Positions 25,238-34,255 of a stretch of 64,000 nt of DNA are shown piece by piece. This DNA is from Neobacillus sp. YX16. GTDB lineage: Bacteria; Bacillota; Bacilli; Bacillales; Cytobacillaceae. Within the stretch, counting starts at the first letter, position 1, and every line of letters starts with the position of its first letter. Under the pieces are notes generated by a model. That model saw only the letters and a list, made by a program, of their open reading frames with translations, was not told where the DNA came from and searched no databases. The translations under genes and the position numbers were made by a program. The stretch is taken from assembly GCF_030123505.1 (NCBI RefSeq), contig NZ_CP126115.1, positions 4,230,001 through 4,294,000 on the forward strand, given 5' to 3'.

Positions 25238-25942
25238 TTAGTGAAGCTTCCTAATAAATTGATACGTAAGAGGTGCGACAGATTTTAATTGTTTATTTGT
25301 ATCTTTATTTAAATGGTACATCGCAAACGTTTCTGCAAAATATTCCTCCACATGCAGGATGAAATAAGAGTTTCCAGGAAACAATATTCCTCTCTCCTCT
25401 TCCCAAATTAGTTGGAATTCATTATTTTTGCTTATGTTCTCGAAAACTAGCTTATCAACCGAATGTGCCATTTCGTGTAATTCTAAGTTTACGGAGCCAT
25501 GCCCTTTACCTTTTTCGCTATGTCCTATTTTTACTAAAACCACCTGAGACCCGCCAATTCCCGGGACTGCATCCCACGTTGTTTGTGAATGATAGCCTCT
25601 TGGAATCTGTCCTGCTAAATATCGAGCTGTTTGGTTATCCGTTAATTTTCCTGTAAACAGCTTAAGCGTAATATCGTTTTGGTTGATTTTTTCGAGCAGC
25701 GATTCTGGCAGACTGGCCATTCTATTAATAATTCCGGCAGCTGCTTTTTCATCAAAAAGACTATTTGGTAATATAATCATTTGGTTTAGTTGTTCGAGGG
25801 AGTTTTCGTTATTTATCGATTGATAGAGTTCAGAGTTTCTTGGATATTCACCAAGTAAAATACTGTCAAATGAGGCTTTTGATGTGGTAATCATCGACAT
25901 AAATAATCCGGCAATAACGGAGGAAATGACCCATTTACGCAT
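25238..25942 (-). CDS. Secreted M34-type (PPEP-like) metalloprotease
   Basis: A 234-residue protein with an N-terminal signal peptide ([19 protein letters not shown]) and an anthrax lethal factor-like catalytic domain. The zinc motif HExxH is His156-Glu157-Met-Ala-His160 in [10 protein letters not shown]; a downstream [11 protein letters not shown] supplies the likely third ligand Glu204. The size and layout fit Pro-Pro endopeptidases (PPEP), which cut surface proteins at a Pro-Pro bond. The substrate here is unknown. Single gene downstream of nothing it obviously belongs to, convergent with none. Confidence 0.75.
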   Translation of the reverse strand: MRKWVISSVIAGLFMSMITTSKASFDSILLGEYPRNSELYQSINNENSLEQLNQMIILPNSLFDEKAAAGIINRMASLPESLLEKINQNDITLKLFTGKLTDNQTARYLAGQIPRGYHSQTTWDAVPGIGGSQVVLVKIGHSEKGKGHGSVNLELHEMAHSVDKLVFENISKNNEFQLIWEEERGILFPGNSYFILHVEEYFAETFAMYHLNKDTNKQLKSVAPLTYQFIRKLH

Positions 25943-26120
25943 ATTATGATTCTCCTAGTAGTTTAATCCTATACTAGAATTATAACATGGTAGATGAGTT
26001 GAATAATTGGTAATTAGTAGGAACCTGAGGTAGAATTTCTAAGTGAAAATGGACATCGCAGATATATTTTCGAAGATACCTATTTTCATAACACCCAACC
26101 ATAATATTTCCTCTTCTCAT

Positions 26121-26151
26121 GCAAAAAGCTGCCCATATGGCAGCTTTTTGC
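26121..26151 (-). terminator. Terminator of the terD-terD pair
   Basis: Stem GCAAAAAGCTGCC/GGCAGCTTTTTGC just beyond the stop of the gene at 26159. Confidence 0.85.
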
Positions 26152-26158
26152 GAAAACA

Positions 26159-26737
26159 TCATACTTCTAGTCCATAATTACGGCAAAGTGAGGCTAATCC
26201 GCCTGAAAATCCGCTTCCGATGGCATTGAATTTCCATTCACCGTTGTGACGATATAACTCACAGATAACGACGGCGGTTTCAACAGAAAAGTCCTCGCCT
26301 AGGTCAAAACGGAGAATTTCACGGTTGGTTTCTTCATCAAATAACCTAGCGAAGGCATTGGAAACCTGTCCAAAGTTTTGGTTCCGCGAGTCTGCATCGT
26401 GAATGGTGACCGCAATCGCAATCCGGTGCACGTGCGAAGGAACCTTACTGAAATCAATACGAATTTGTTCGTCGTCCCCATCACCCTCACCTGTGCGGTT
26501 ATCGCCTGTATGCTCGACACCTCCAGAAGTGTGAACCAAATTATTATAGAAGATAAAATCTAAGTCCTGCGTTACTCTGCCATTGACGTCCGTTAAAAAT
26601 GCTGATGCATCAAGGTCGAAGTCGTTTCCGCCATTATAGCGATTTGTATCCCAGCCAAGACCAATAACAGCCTTTATTAATCCAGGATTCGTTTTTGTTA
26701 AATCAATACGTTGCCCTTTTGATAAATTGATGCCCAA
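26159..26737 (-). CDS. TerD family stress protein (paralogue 1)
   Basis: A 192-residue TerD/YceD-type calcium-binding protein of the tellurite and general-stress system. It has [16 protein letters not shown], the [15 protein letters not shown] calcium loop and the C-terminal [18 protein letters not shown]. It begins with TTG at 26737, supported by AGAGGTGAT. It is nearly the same length as the TerD at 36314, and both differ from the glycine-rich copy next to it. The last gene of the Ter locus. Confidence 0.92.
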   Translation of the reverse strand: MGINLSKGQRIDLTKTNPGLIKAVIGLGWDTNRYNGGNDFDLDASAFLTDVNGRVTQDLDFIFYNNLVHTSGGVEHTGDNRTGEGDGDDEQIRIDFSKVPSHVHRIAIAVTIHDADSRNQNFGQVSNAFARLFDEETNREILRFDLGEDFSVETAVVICELYRHNGEWKFNAIGSGFSGGLASLCRNYGLEV

Positions 26738-26798
26738 CTAGATCACCTCTTTAGAACTAAATATTGGAAGGAACAAGCAGGGCTTGTTCCTCGAGATA

Positions 26799-27425
26799 TT
26801 AACTGTATGAACGAACTACTTCACTTAGGCTTGCTGCGGTTGTACCAGTACCTACTGCCGCGAACTTCCATTCAGTATTGTGACGATAAATTTCGCCAAC
26901 CACTAAAGATGTTTGACCGTTGTAATCATCAGATAAGTTATAACGGATTAATTCGTTATTATTCGATGGGTTTACCACTCGAATAAACGCATTACGGATC
27001 ATTCCGAAGTGTTGCTTTCTTTTTACACAGTCATAGATATTAACGACAAATACAAGCTTCTGCACGCTTTGTGGAACGCGGCTTAAGTCAACCATTACTT
27101 GTTCGTCGTCTCCGTCTCCATCACCTGTTAAGTTGTCGCCAGAGTGCTGCACGCTGCCGTCTTTACTCTTAAGATTACCGAAGTAAATAACGTCATTGTT
27201 GTTTTGAATTTTATCGTTGGCACCAAGCATGATAACGGAAGCGTCACAGTCGACATTGGCACCGCCTCCTGCTCCTCCGCCGCCAAACAATCCACCGAAG
27301 AGACCGCCGCCTCCGCTTTTACCGCTTTGAACTGGGTCCCAGCCCAATCCTACCATGATTTTAGATAATCCAGGATTCCCTTTTGTTAAATCTACTCTTT
27401 GACCTTTTTGTAAGCTAATAGCCAT
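26799..27425 (-). CDS. TerD family stress protein with glycine-rich insert (paralogue 2)
   Basis: A 208-residue TerD protein. The core motifs are present: [35 protein letters not shown] and YRHNTEWKFAAVG. An insert of about 20 residues near position 35-53, SGGGGLFGGLFGGGGAGGG, interrupts the first beta region, and the motif after it reads DCDASV rather than DLDAS. Such inserts are flexible linkers or phase-separating tracts; the role is unknown. It lies between a MITE-like element and the other TerD. Confidence 0.9.
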   Translation of the reverse strand: MAISLQKGQRVDLTKGNPGLSKIMVGLGWDPVQSGKSGGGGLFGGLFGGGGAGGGANVDCDASVIMLGANDKIQNNNDVIYFGNLKSKDGSVQHSGDNLTGDGDGDDEQVMVDLSRVPQSVQKLVFVVNIYDCVKRKQHFGMIRNAFIRVVNPSNNNELIRYNLSDDYNGQTSLVVGEIYRHNTEWKFAAVGTGTTAASLSEVVRSYS

Positions 27426-27456
27426 TTAATTCACCTCATAATAGAATTTTTTTATT

Positions 27457-27577
27457 GGCTGTGTCTAAGTAGTCTGTTGATTTCCACTCCGGGCGGTTCG
27501 GGGAGCCTCCCGCAGGAGTCTCGTGCCCTCCGTTCCAATCAACAGAGTGTAAAAATTACAATTAGCTTTAACACAGC
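27457..27577. mobile_element. MITE-like element, copy 1
   Basis: Ends GGCTGTGT and ACACAGC flank a core bounded by CTGTTGATT/AATCAACAG. The core is GC-rich (GGCGGTTCGGGGAGCC, CGCAGGAGTCTCG), the same sequence type as copy 2 at 30385-30568 but shorter and in the opposite orientation. It carries no gene. Clear target duplications were not seen. It sits between telA and terD. Confidence 0.65.
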
Positions 27578-27590
27578 ACTTATATAACAA

Positions 27591-28697
27591 TTAATATTGT
27601 TGTTTCAATTTTTTAAAGTTGTCCTGAAGCTGTTCTAACCGCTTTGTACCTTCCACACGCAAACGTTTGTTTTCTTCTTCAATGGCTCTTGTTTCCTGCA
27701 TCCCTTTAATGATAATGTTCCAGGATTCTTCTATGGTCTCGATTTTAATGCTTGGACCACCGGCGAGCCTTGCAATATCTGTGCTTTGCTTAGAAATGTT
27801 TTGCGCATTTTTCAGCAGCATTTCGTTGGTACGGCGATCAAGCTCACTCATCGAATCCGCAACAAGCTTCTGTCTTTTTGCGGCAACTGCCTGAATAAGA
27901 CCATTCTTAAAGATTGGAATCGTGGTTACGAAGGCGGAATTAATTTTTCCTATCAGCTTCGTATTTCCTCGTTGCAGCAAGCGAATTTGCGGAGCTGTCT
28001 GCAAAGAAACCATTTTCGCCATTTCAAGGTCATAAATTCGCTGCTCCAGGGCCTCAATCGAATTTTTTAGTGTATCTAATTGCATCGATGCAATCTGATC
28101 ACCTGCAGCAACACGTGATTCCAGCTGCGGCAATTGATTGTTTTTAAGTTCTTCTACCTTCATTTCACCGGCAACCACATATTTTTCAAGGGTCATATAG
28201 TATTGATAATTTTGCTCATACATTTGCTCGAGCATTTTCGTGGAATCCACCATTTCATGCTGGTACTTTGAAATTTCCACGTATACCTTATCAATTTCAG
28301 AACCCATACTTTGGTATTTGCCAAAGACCTTTTCAATCATCTTTTCGCCCTTTTTAAAGAGCTTTCCGAAAAATCCAGTTGAGGTCTTTTGGAAGTCCTT
28401 TGGATCGAACTTATCCATAATTTTGGTCAGCTGTTTCAATAGCTCACCAGAGTCTTCAACCTTGGTGGTGCGCATATTGCCTAAGATTTGATCAGAAAAA
28501 CGAGATATTTGAACGGCAGGCTCTTTACCGAATTCCAAAATTTTAATCTGGTCTCGTTCATCAATCGACCTTGCCAGATTCTGAACTTCTGTTTCCTTCC
28601 GAAGGGCAAGCTTAATGTCTGAAATCTTCGCTTCACTTAGTGCTTCATCTACGTTTTTCTCCATTAAGTTGGCAGATTGATTTTGTGGTAGATTCAT
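27591..28697 (-). CDS. yceH: TelA/YceH toxic-anion resistance protein
   Basis: A 368-residue, mostly helical, coiled-coil-rich protein of the TelA family (PF05816 type), linked to tellurite and toxic-anion resistance and to envelope stress. Typical stretches are TSTGFFGKLFKKGEKMIEKVFGKYQS and TIPIFKNGLIQAVAAKRQK. It follows the yceG gene by four bases and shares its odd N-terminus MNLPxNQ. The molecular function is unresolved. Order yceG-yceH matches B. subtilis. Confidence 0.92.
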   Translation of the reverse strand: MNLPQNQSANLMEKNVDEALSEAKISDIKLALRKETEVQNLARSIDERDQIKILEFGKEPAVQISRFSDQILGNMRTTKVEDSGELLKQLTKIMDKFDPKDFQKTSTGFFGKLFKKGEKMIEKVFGKYQSMGSEIDKVYVEISKYQHEMVDSTKMLEQMYEQNYQYYMTLEKYVVAGEMKVEELKNNQLPQLESRVAAGDQIASMQLDTLKNSIEALEQRIYDLEMAKMVSLQTAPQIRLLQRGNTKLIGKINSAFVTTIPIFKNGLIQAVAAKRQKLVADSMSELDRRTNEMLLKNAQNISKQSTDIARLAGGPSIKIETIEESWNIIIKGMQETRAIEEENKRLRVEGTKRLEQLQDNFKKLKQQY

Positions 28698-28701
28698 TCC
28701 T

Positions 28702-30339
28702 TTAATCTCCCCTTAAATTTTTTAAGATTCCTTGAAAGAATTTTTTCTTCAACTTAAAAGGTTCTTTATATTCTAAATTAAAAACGACATCCTCAAGCCA
28801 GTGAGTGTCAAATAGACTATCCTGAAGAAAGTTTTCAATATCGTTATGACCTGGCGGGTTATACACGATAATATCAATTCCAAATTGGTTTAAAAGAAGA
28901 ATAAGTGCTGCATCCGATCTTGATAGGATACCGCGAGACTCATTGTTATAAATAATTAGCTTCGGTACATGCTGAGAATAATCAAATTTCTCCATTAACT
29001 GGATAATCTCTTTTGGTGTAAACATCGCCTGACTAAATAAATAGATGCTTACCTCTTCCATGCTTTCCCCTGGTAACGATTTTAATCCCGGCTTTTCACA
29101 AATTCGCCGTATCGCATTGGCAATCCCTTTTTGTAAGCCAGTTGGCAAAAAGGAATACGGCCAATAATGGGCCTGCATCATGACTTCAGGATTTAACAAT
29201 CCATCCCTGCCAAGCGCGTTACGGTAATGAAAGCGAAAATCGTTGGAGCTTGACCATGTAAACGGCAGCTGGCGAATCAATAAGCTATGATCGAATTCTG
29301 TAAGGTTTTGAATTCGATCCCAATACTCTTTACGATTTTTACTCACACCCTGTATTTTCGCAAACAAGGAAGGAATCTTCACCTGTCCAGTCTCTACCTC
29401 AAAACCTGGTCGAACCATTGCCATTTCTCTTCCGAGAATAAACAATTCGTCGTAGGTTGTTTTTAAGGTAATAGAAGATGGCGTGTAATCCCGTAACTGC
29501 CAGGGTTTATATAACCCAGAGCCCTCCTGATTGAGAATGGTCTCAATTTCCCTTGAAGCACGGTATGCGACAGTGGTTTGGCGATTTCTTCTCTCAGTTG
29601 GGAAAGGCTCGGCCTGTTTTTTGTTTGGAAAATGGTGTGTAAAGATTTCCTCTTCGAGATATCCTGCTAACACATCCGTGCCATCAGGATGAAAAATAAC
29701 TAAGTCACAGCCAAGCTTCATTAAATAATAGACAAAATAAGGCTGACTTCTCTTCATATCGCCATACCAAAGGAATTTTGGCATTCCCTTTTGCAAGTCA
29801 ATACTCTCTAATAAAGGATTTAGATGGTTCATCGACCATTTGATCAGGTCGACTAGAACCCTTCTTAGTTCATGATTTTTTAATCCGTCCTTTTCACGAT
29901 GGGTAAAAAGTTCGAGTGTCCCAATCATGGCTTCCCTTACTTTTCGATGTATAGCTGGGACCTTTGACTTATACAGCAGCTGCTCACCATCAAGAAAAGC
30001 GGTGAACCGATTGATTGAAAGCTTTTGTTCTTGACCGATATTGAACACCTTTTGAATTGACTGAAAATGCTGATTATCAATATTTTTATTTAGTGAATTC
30101 TCACTTAATAAATGTAAGTCAAGGTCAGGTGTTGAAACATATTCAAAAAGCTGATTGTAATATTCATCACTGTCAATCGGAATTCCAAGGAATTTCCCCA
30201 GTACTTGCCCAATCTGAATAGTTCCCTTGTCTATCGAAAATTCAGGCCGTTCTGACATGGGCGTTTTCAGCATATCAAGCCAATTTTCATATGAAAGGGA
30301 TATAGGTCGGACATTCATTTGGTTGTATGGTAAGTTCAT
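28702..30339 (-). CDS. yceG: YceG family stress protein
   Basis: A 545-residue protein like B. subtilis YceG, found only beside TelA/TerD genes and of unknown function. Two similar halves each contain a PKFLWYGD or PKLIIYNNE strand and a later FHPDGTD / YNPPGHND motif, which suggests an internal duplication. No membrane segment is visible. GAGGGAAGGG precedes the ATG. A MITE-like element lies in the predicted 5 prime leader, downstream of a sigma-W promoter. Confidence 0.9.
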   Translation of the reverse strand: MNLPYNQMNVRPISLSYENWLDMLKTPMSERPEFSIDKGTIQIGQVLGKFLGIPIDSDEYYNQLFEYVSTPDLDLHLLSENSLNKNIDNQHFQSIQKVFNIGQEQKLSINRFTAFLDGEQLLYKSKVPAIHRKVREAMIGTLELFTHREKDGLKNHELRRVLVDLIKWSMNHLNPLLESIDLQKGMPKFLWYGDMKRSQPYFVYYLMKLGCDLVIFHPDGTDVLAGYLEEEIFTHHFPNKKQAEPFPTERRNRQTTVAYRASREIETILNQEGSGLYKPWQLRDYTPSSITLKTTYDELFILGREMAMVRPGFEVETGQVKIPSLFAKIQGVSKNRKEYWDRIQNLTEFDHSLLIRQLPFTWSSSNDFRFHYRNALGRDGLLNPEVMMQAHYWPYSFLPTGLQKGIANAIRRICEKPGLKSLPGESMEEVSIYLFSQAMFTPKEIIQLMEKFDYSQHVPKLIIYNNESRGILSRSDAALILLLNQFGIDIIVYNPPGHNDIENFLQDSLFDTHWLEDVVFNLEYKEPFKLKKKFFQGILKNLRGD

Positions 30340-30384
30340 TCATAATCCCTTCCCTCAAAAAAGCGAAAGATTTTTTATTCATTT

Positions 30385-30568
30385 GGCTGTGTTAAAGGTA
30401 AATGTAGATTTTAGAACTCTGTTGATTTGTGTGGAAGGCGCGAGACTCCTGCAGGAGGACGGGACAGGGGAGACCCCGCTTATCTCTTAGCGCCGAGGAG
30501 GCTTCCCGAACCGCCTGCGGAAAGCGAAGCGCCTGGAGCACAAATCAACAGCCCGATTTAACACAGCC
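30385..30568. mobile_element. MITE-like element, copy 2, with target duplication
   Basis: Perfect 12-base terminal inverted repeats GGCTGTGTTAAA (30385-30396) and TTTAACACAGCC (30557-30568). Direct repeats ATTCATT lie immediately outside (30377-30383 and 30569-30575), a likely 7-8 base target duplication. Inside is a nested inverted repeat, CTGTTGATTTGTG/CACAAATCAACAG, around a GC-rich core. No reading frame. It lies in the leader of yceG. Confidence 0.75.
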
Positions 30569-30639
30569 ATTCATTAGTAAAATTATGTAAGGGTATTCTT
30601 TACCATCATATCACAGTTAAATAATTGGTTCATTGTTTA

Positions 30640-30665
30640 TACGAACATAATCGTAAAATGTTTCA
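30640..30665 (-). promoter_or_regulatory. Sigma-W-type promoter for yceG-yceH-terD-terD
   Basis: Minus strand: TGAAAC (30665-30660), 16-base spacer, CGTA (30643-30640). This is the sigma-W consensus. It lies upstream of the MITE-like element, about 300 bases before yceG. Confidence 0.7.
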
Positions 30666-30746
30666 TTAATAATGTATCTTCCTCATTTCACCTTTTTCCC
30701 TGTCCTTACATATTATTGGAGTACTCACATATAAGTAGGTGACTTC

Positions 30747-30992
30747 ATGAGGTTTATATATAAGCGGCCAAGAATGGAAGATGTTAGCGAGGAATTAAGT
30801 ATCATTATGGAATTAATGGTCTCAAAAACCTTCGTTATGATCGATTTGTTCTGGTTATGCTTACTTTTCACACTGTTACTTTCTCCCGTTCTTGCCACTG
30901 TTAGTATGTCAGTTTTATTTTTTTGCGGTTCTTTTGCTCTGTTCAATTGTATCTATTTTTATTTCTTTTATCCTTATATTAAGAAAAGTTAG
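30747..30992 (+). CDS. Hypothetical small membrane protein
   Basis: An 81-residue frame with two membrane segments (FVMIDLFWLCLLFTLLLSPVL and MSVLFFCGSFALFNCIYFYFF). AGGTGACTT precedes the ATG. It is not recognised as a known family. Its end overlaps the converging HAD gene by 14 bases. A real gene is likely but not certain, as hydrophobic frames arise by chance in AT-rich DNA. Confidence 0.5.
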   Translation: MRFIYKRPRMEDVSEELSIIMELMVSKTFVMIDLFWLCLLFTLLLSPVLATVSMSVLFFCGSFALFNCIYFYFFYPYIKKS

Positions 30993-31788
30993 CTTTGAGC
31001 GATAATGCATTAAGGAAATGTTCGAGTATTTCTTCACCTGCAGTAACGCCGAGCTGGTTTGTCAGCGTAATATCAGCTGGTCCCATCACTTTAAGCAGTT
31101 CTCCATGGCTTGGGACGATTCGATAGGTGCAATTCTTTAGAAAATCCCAATCTAGAACAGAATCACCCGCGCCTGCCATAGCTTTCATTCCTTCTCGGTT
31201 ACAAATAAATTCAAGTGCCTTCCCCTTGCTGATAGCGGTTGGAATAAAGTAGAGTTTTCTTCCTTGAAGGCTCATTTTCCAGCCATATTGCGCTGTAAGC
31301 TCACGGATTTCTCTCAGTTCAGATGGGGTCGGAAGACAATTTAATATATAATAAAAAAATAGATTTTCAGCCTGCTTTCTGTCCCCATCCAATGTAATTC
31401 CAGATCTTTTCAAGGCAGAAAGTAACTCTTCTTCAGGTGCACATCCATTCTTTAATTGAAAGATTAAATGTTCAGACCAATCCTCTAAGTGTTCCCCTTT
31501 ATACAATATATGAGCTCCATTTGCCGTAATCGCATAAGTCAAGGGGATTTCTTTTTCAAATATCACAAATCTATTAAATTGTTCCGTCGTTCGCGTTGTT
31601 ACGGGTATAAACAAGCTGTGCGAACTGACTACTTTTAACATAGAAAAAGCAGCTTCTGTCATATATCCAATCCAGGTTCCCTTATGGAATTCAACCGGCT
31701 TTAACTTAATGTTCTCCGGGATACCAAATTCTTCGAGTGCCCGATTGGAATACATGAGTGTTCGATCAAGATCTGATGCTGTTATCAT
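30979..31788 (-). CDS. HAD family phosphatase of the Ter module
   Basis: A 269-residue haloacid dehalogenase-type hydrolase. The nucleophile motif is SDLDRTLMYS (Asp6 and Asp8), motif II is VTTRT, and the C-terminal acidic motif is GAGDSVLDWDF. The gene overlaps the StiP-like gene by four bases. In the Ter biosynthetic operons described by Anantharaman and co-workers this enzyme is proposed to remove a phosphate from a nucleoside-like product. Specificity is inferred from context. Confidence 0.88.
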   Translation of the reverse strand: MITASDLDRTLMYSNRALEEFGIPENIKLKPVEFHKGTWIGYMTEAAFSMLKVVSSHSLFIPVTTRTTEQFNRFVIFEKEIPLTYAITANGAHILYKGEHLEDWSEHLIFQLKNGCAPEEELLSALKRSGITLDGDRKQAENLFFYYILNCLPTPSELREIRELTAQYGWKMSLQGRKLYFIPTAISKGKALEFICNREGMKAMAGAGDSVLDWDFLKNCTYRIVPSHGELLKVMGPADITLTNQLGVTAGEEILEHFLNALSLKANFS

Positions 31789-32906
31789 TGGCTAGTCCCC
31801 TTAAACGATTTAATTAAGCCCATGCATAAATAATTCATTTGCGGATATGCAACGACCTCAACATTTTTTTCTTCAGCGAGCATGAGTATATGTTTCACAA
31901 AAGGGCTGGAAGGATCACGCATTAGGATTTTCCATGGGACTCTTCGGAGAAGGACACGTGTGGTCTCCCCGACTCCTGGTTTTATATAATTCGTACTATC
32001 AATCACAAATTCTGCTTGGATAGTTTTAACATCCTGCATACCCAAAAATTCAGTTTTAATCTCTTCTTTTGCCCTTTGTATAGCGGCTTTCTCAGCCTCG
32101 TCCATAATGGCTGGAAATTCAGCTGCAATCAATTCGATATATTCATTAGAGACATCACTAGATAGAAGCTCCCGGTAATATTTAGCGCCGTGAAAATCAT
32201 TTTTTCCAATATATTGTGTGTTTAGTACAGTCCTACTAACAAGACCTGAGACGGTCGAATTTAAACAAGCACTCGGTATCAGAAAATCCTCCCGTGTGCC
32301 AAAAAGAGTGGTGCAATACCCTGGATCGGCAATTACAGCAAGTTTATCATCAAGGCTGATTTGATACTTTTCTCCAAACTCCTGGCATGCTTTGGTAAGT
32401 TCTATTGAAATGGCTCCTTTTCCTGTCCAGCCATCCACAAATTGAATATTTGCTTCAGGATGTTTAGCGAGGATATAGTGAAGTGCATTTTCATCTATTC
32501 CTCTATCACGAATAATAGAAATACTATAATGTGGTAAAGAGACGCCGTACCGTAAATGAATATATCTTTTAATCAGAATTCCAACAGGAGTCCCTGCTCT
32601 AGCAAGCGATACAAGAATGGCTTGTTTCCCTTTAAGGCGATAGATTTGCTCCGCTACAATCCCAACGCATAAAGCTACCTTTGTTTTATATTCACTGGTG
32701 GTATTCCAAAACAAATCTACATATTCCTTTGGCGGCTGGTATTCAATCGGCAGTGATTCACTGTAATGCTGACCAGATTGAACTCTCAATTCCCGATTTA
32801 CGGTAGAATCCTCGAGATCAATAACACTTAAATCCTTTAATAGAAAAAGAACATCTTCCTCAGAATAGCTTCCCATTTTCGCAGGCTGATTGGTTATGAT
32901 TGACAT
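31785..32906 (-). CDS. StiP family PRTase-like protein with PELOTA domain
   Basis: A 373-residue protein. The N-terminal part is phosphoribosyltransferase-like, with ILVSLARAGTPVG and the PRPP-loop-like VDGWTGKGAI. The C-terminal ~60 residues (WKILMRDPSSPFVKHILMLAEEKNVEVVAY) match a PELOTA/L7Ae-type RNA-binding domain. Database entries often name this family cysteine protease StiP; the sequence itself fits a transferase better. The ATG at 32906 has GGGGTG six bases upstream; a GTG at 32915 overlaps the stop of the previous gene. Confidence 0.85.
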   Translation of the reverse strand: MSIITNQPAKMGSYSEEDVLFLLKDLSVIDLEDSTVNRELRVQSGQHYSESLPIEYQPPKEYVDLFWNTTSEYKTKVALCVGIVAEQIYRLKGKQAILVSLARAGTPVGILIKRYIHLRYGVSLPHYSISIIRDRGIDENALHYILAKHPEANIQFVDGWTGKGAISIELTKACQEFGEKYQISLDDKLAVIADPGYCTTLFGTREDFLIPSACLNSTVSGLVSRTVLNTQYIGKNDFHGAKYYRELLSSDVSNEYIELIAAEFPAIMDEAEKAAIQRAKEEIKTEFLGMQDVKTIQAEFVIDSTNYIKPGVGETTRVLLRRVPWKILMRDPSSPFVKHILMLAEEKNVEVVAYPQMNYLCMGLIKSFKGTSQ

Positions 32907-32911
32907 TCTTT

Positions 32912-34255
32912 TCACCCCAATGAATGTGAGAAAAAGACGATTTTAATCGACTTTATCTGTAATTTTTCTACTTGTTTTAAGAATGGCCTAAGGTTTTCAG
33001 CAGGTACTTCTCTTTCTAAAAAAACAAATAATTCGTCATATTCTCCGGGCGGAATATTGTATACGAAATGGGCAACATCCTGGTCCTCTGGATTAGGAAA
33101 ACTGATTCCATGTCTTGCCCCATAGCCTTCTATATCTTGAATATAGATGGGACTTCTAGTCGTGGATTGATAGAAAACATTACTTCCCATTTCCGCAGCC
33201 AATTTCATTGGCATATACATGAATTCCCCAGTTCCTAAACAAAGAGTTTTTCCTCCCGTTCTGTGCTGTCTTAACACAGCAGCTGCATCACTTATTTTCT
33301 TATGAAGTACTTTATTATCATGGCTATCTGTCCCAAAGCGGCCTGTTTCCTTGATAAGAGGAGTTGAATTATTAATTGAGGTACAAGTTTTATCAAAGAA
33401 ATCAGATAATGAGACTTCTTCAATAGACAGTTCAATTCCTTGATACGTAAGCGGCTGCTCTTGTTCTTGAAGCTTACCACTCTCTTCAACTTGAACCTCT
33501 CCACTTATCAAGCTCACGATGTTAATCGTTACCCCAAGTGTTTTTTCTAACTGTGCAAACTGTTGTTTGTTTTCCGCTGAACGCCAATCCAAAATTGATA
33601 CAACAGTATATTCCTTCCTAGGAAACTGGGCATGGATGGATTGAATAATATTGATGGCTGTTTTTCCCGTGGTCATTTCATCATCAACTAAGATAATTTC
33701 ACGATCATTATTGATCATGTTGAGCGGAATATAGCAGCGATGCGAGGTAGCGTGAGAATGCTCTTCTTCAAAGGTTATACAAGGTGTTAAACTACTTATC
33801 TCTTCTCGCGTCGTGTGAAAAAACTCTGCACCTTCAAAGCAATCAAAAAAAGCGTGCCCAAGTGCGGTAGCAGTCTCAGCGAATCCGATAACTACCGGGT
33901 TAACAGAGCTAGGGATAAAGGCTTTACTTTGAAACTGTGATTCTTTCTGAATAAAAGTGTTTATTAATTCTTCTGTAACCTGAGCATTCAATCCTTTGAT
34001 TCTTTCTGCATAGCTTGCTGCAAGTAATGCGGCTGTTAACAGACCTTTTTGTGGATGAATGGGCAAATGCTTTCCAAGAACTTTACTGACAAATAAAAAC
34101 GAACGTTTTTTATTAATTCTTGCTGCCATTGTAAACAGGTCGTCAAGAGGCAACTGATAATGGTTAGCAGTTACTTCAATATCAACGTTAATACTGTCAA
34201 GAATTGTATACGTATACGTCTTTTTTGATAAGGTCGATATTTGTGTATCCTTCAT
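32912..34255 (-). CDS. Phosphoribosyltransferase with TRSP domain
   Basis: A 447-residue enzyme. The N-terminal domain is a type I phosphoribosyltransferase with the PRPP-binding motif IILVDDEMTTGKTA. The C-terminal domain carries the eponymous TRSP signature in YQSTTRSPIYI. This protein is the core of the nucleoside-like biosynthetic module in Ter loci; the base it attaches is unknown. It overlaps the aldolase-like gene by 59 bases, which suggests tight translational coupling. Confidence 0.88.
   Translation of the reverse strand: MKDTQISTLSKKTYTYTILDSINVDIEVTANHYQLPLDDLFTMAARINKKRSFLFVSKVLGKHLPIHPQKGLLTAALLAASYAERIKGLNAQVTEELINTFIQKESQFQSKAFIPSSVNPVVIGFAETATALGHAFFDCFEGAEFFHTTREEISSLTPCITFEEEHSHATSHRCYIPLNMINNDREIILVDDEMTTGKTAINIIQSIHAQFPRKEYTVVSILDWRSAENKQQFAQLEKTLGVTINIVSLISGEVQVEESGKLQEQEQPLTYQGIELSIEEVSLSDFFDKTCTSINNSTPLIKETGRFGTDSHDNKVLHKKISDAAAVLRQHRTGGKTLCLGTGEFMYMPMKLAAEMGSNVFYQSTTRSPIYIQDIEGYGARHGISFPNPEDQDVAHFVYNIPPGEYDELFVFLEREVPAENLRPFLKQVEKLQIKSIKIVFFSHSLG

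Noticed and set aside
25980..26162. 60-residue minus-strand frame after terD
   Set aside because: It contains the terD terminator hairpin and has no ribosome site or family features.
26769..26790. Hairpin between the two downstream terD genes as a terminator
   Set aside because: The stem GGAACAAGC/GCTTGTTCC has no T run on the minus strand, so it is not called a terminator.
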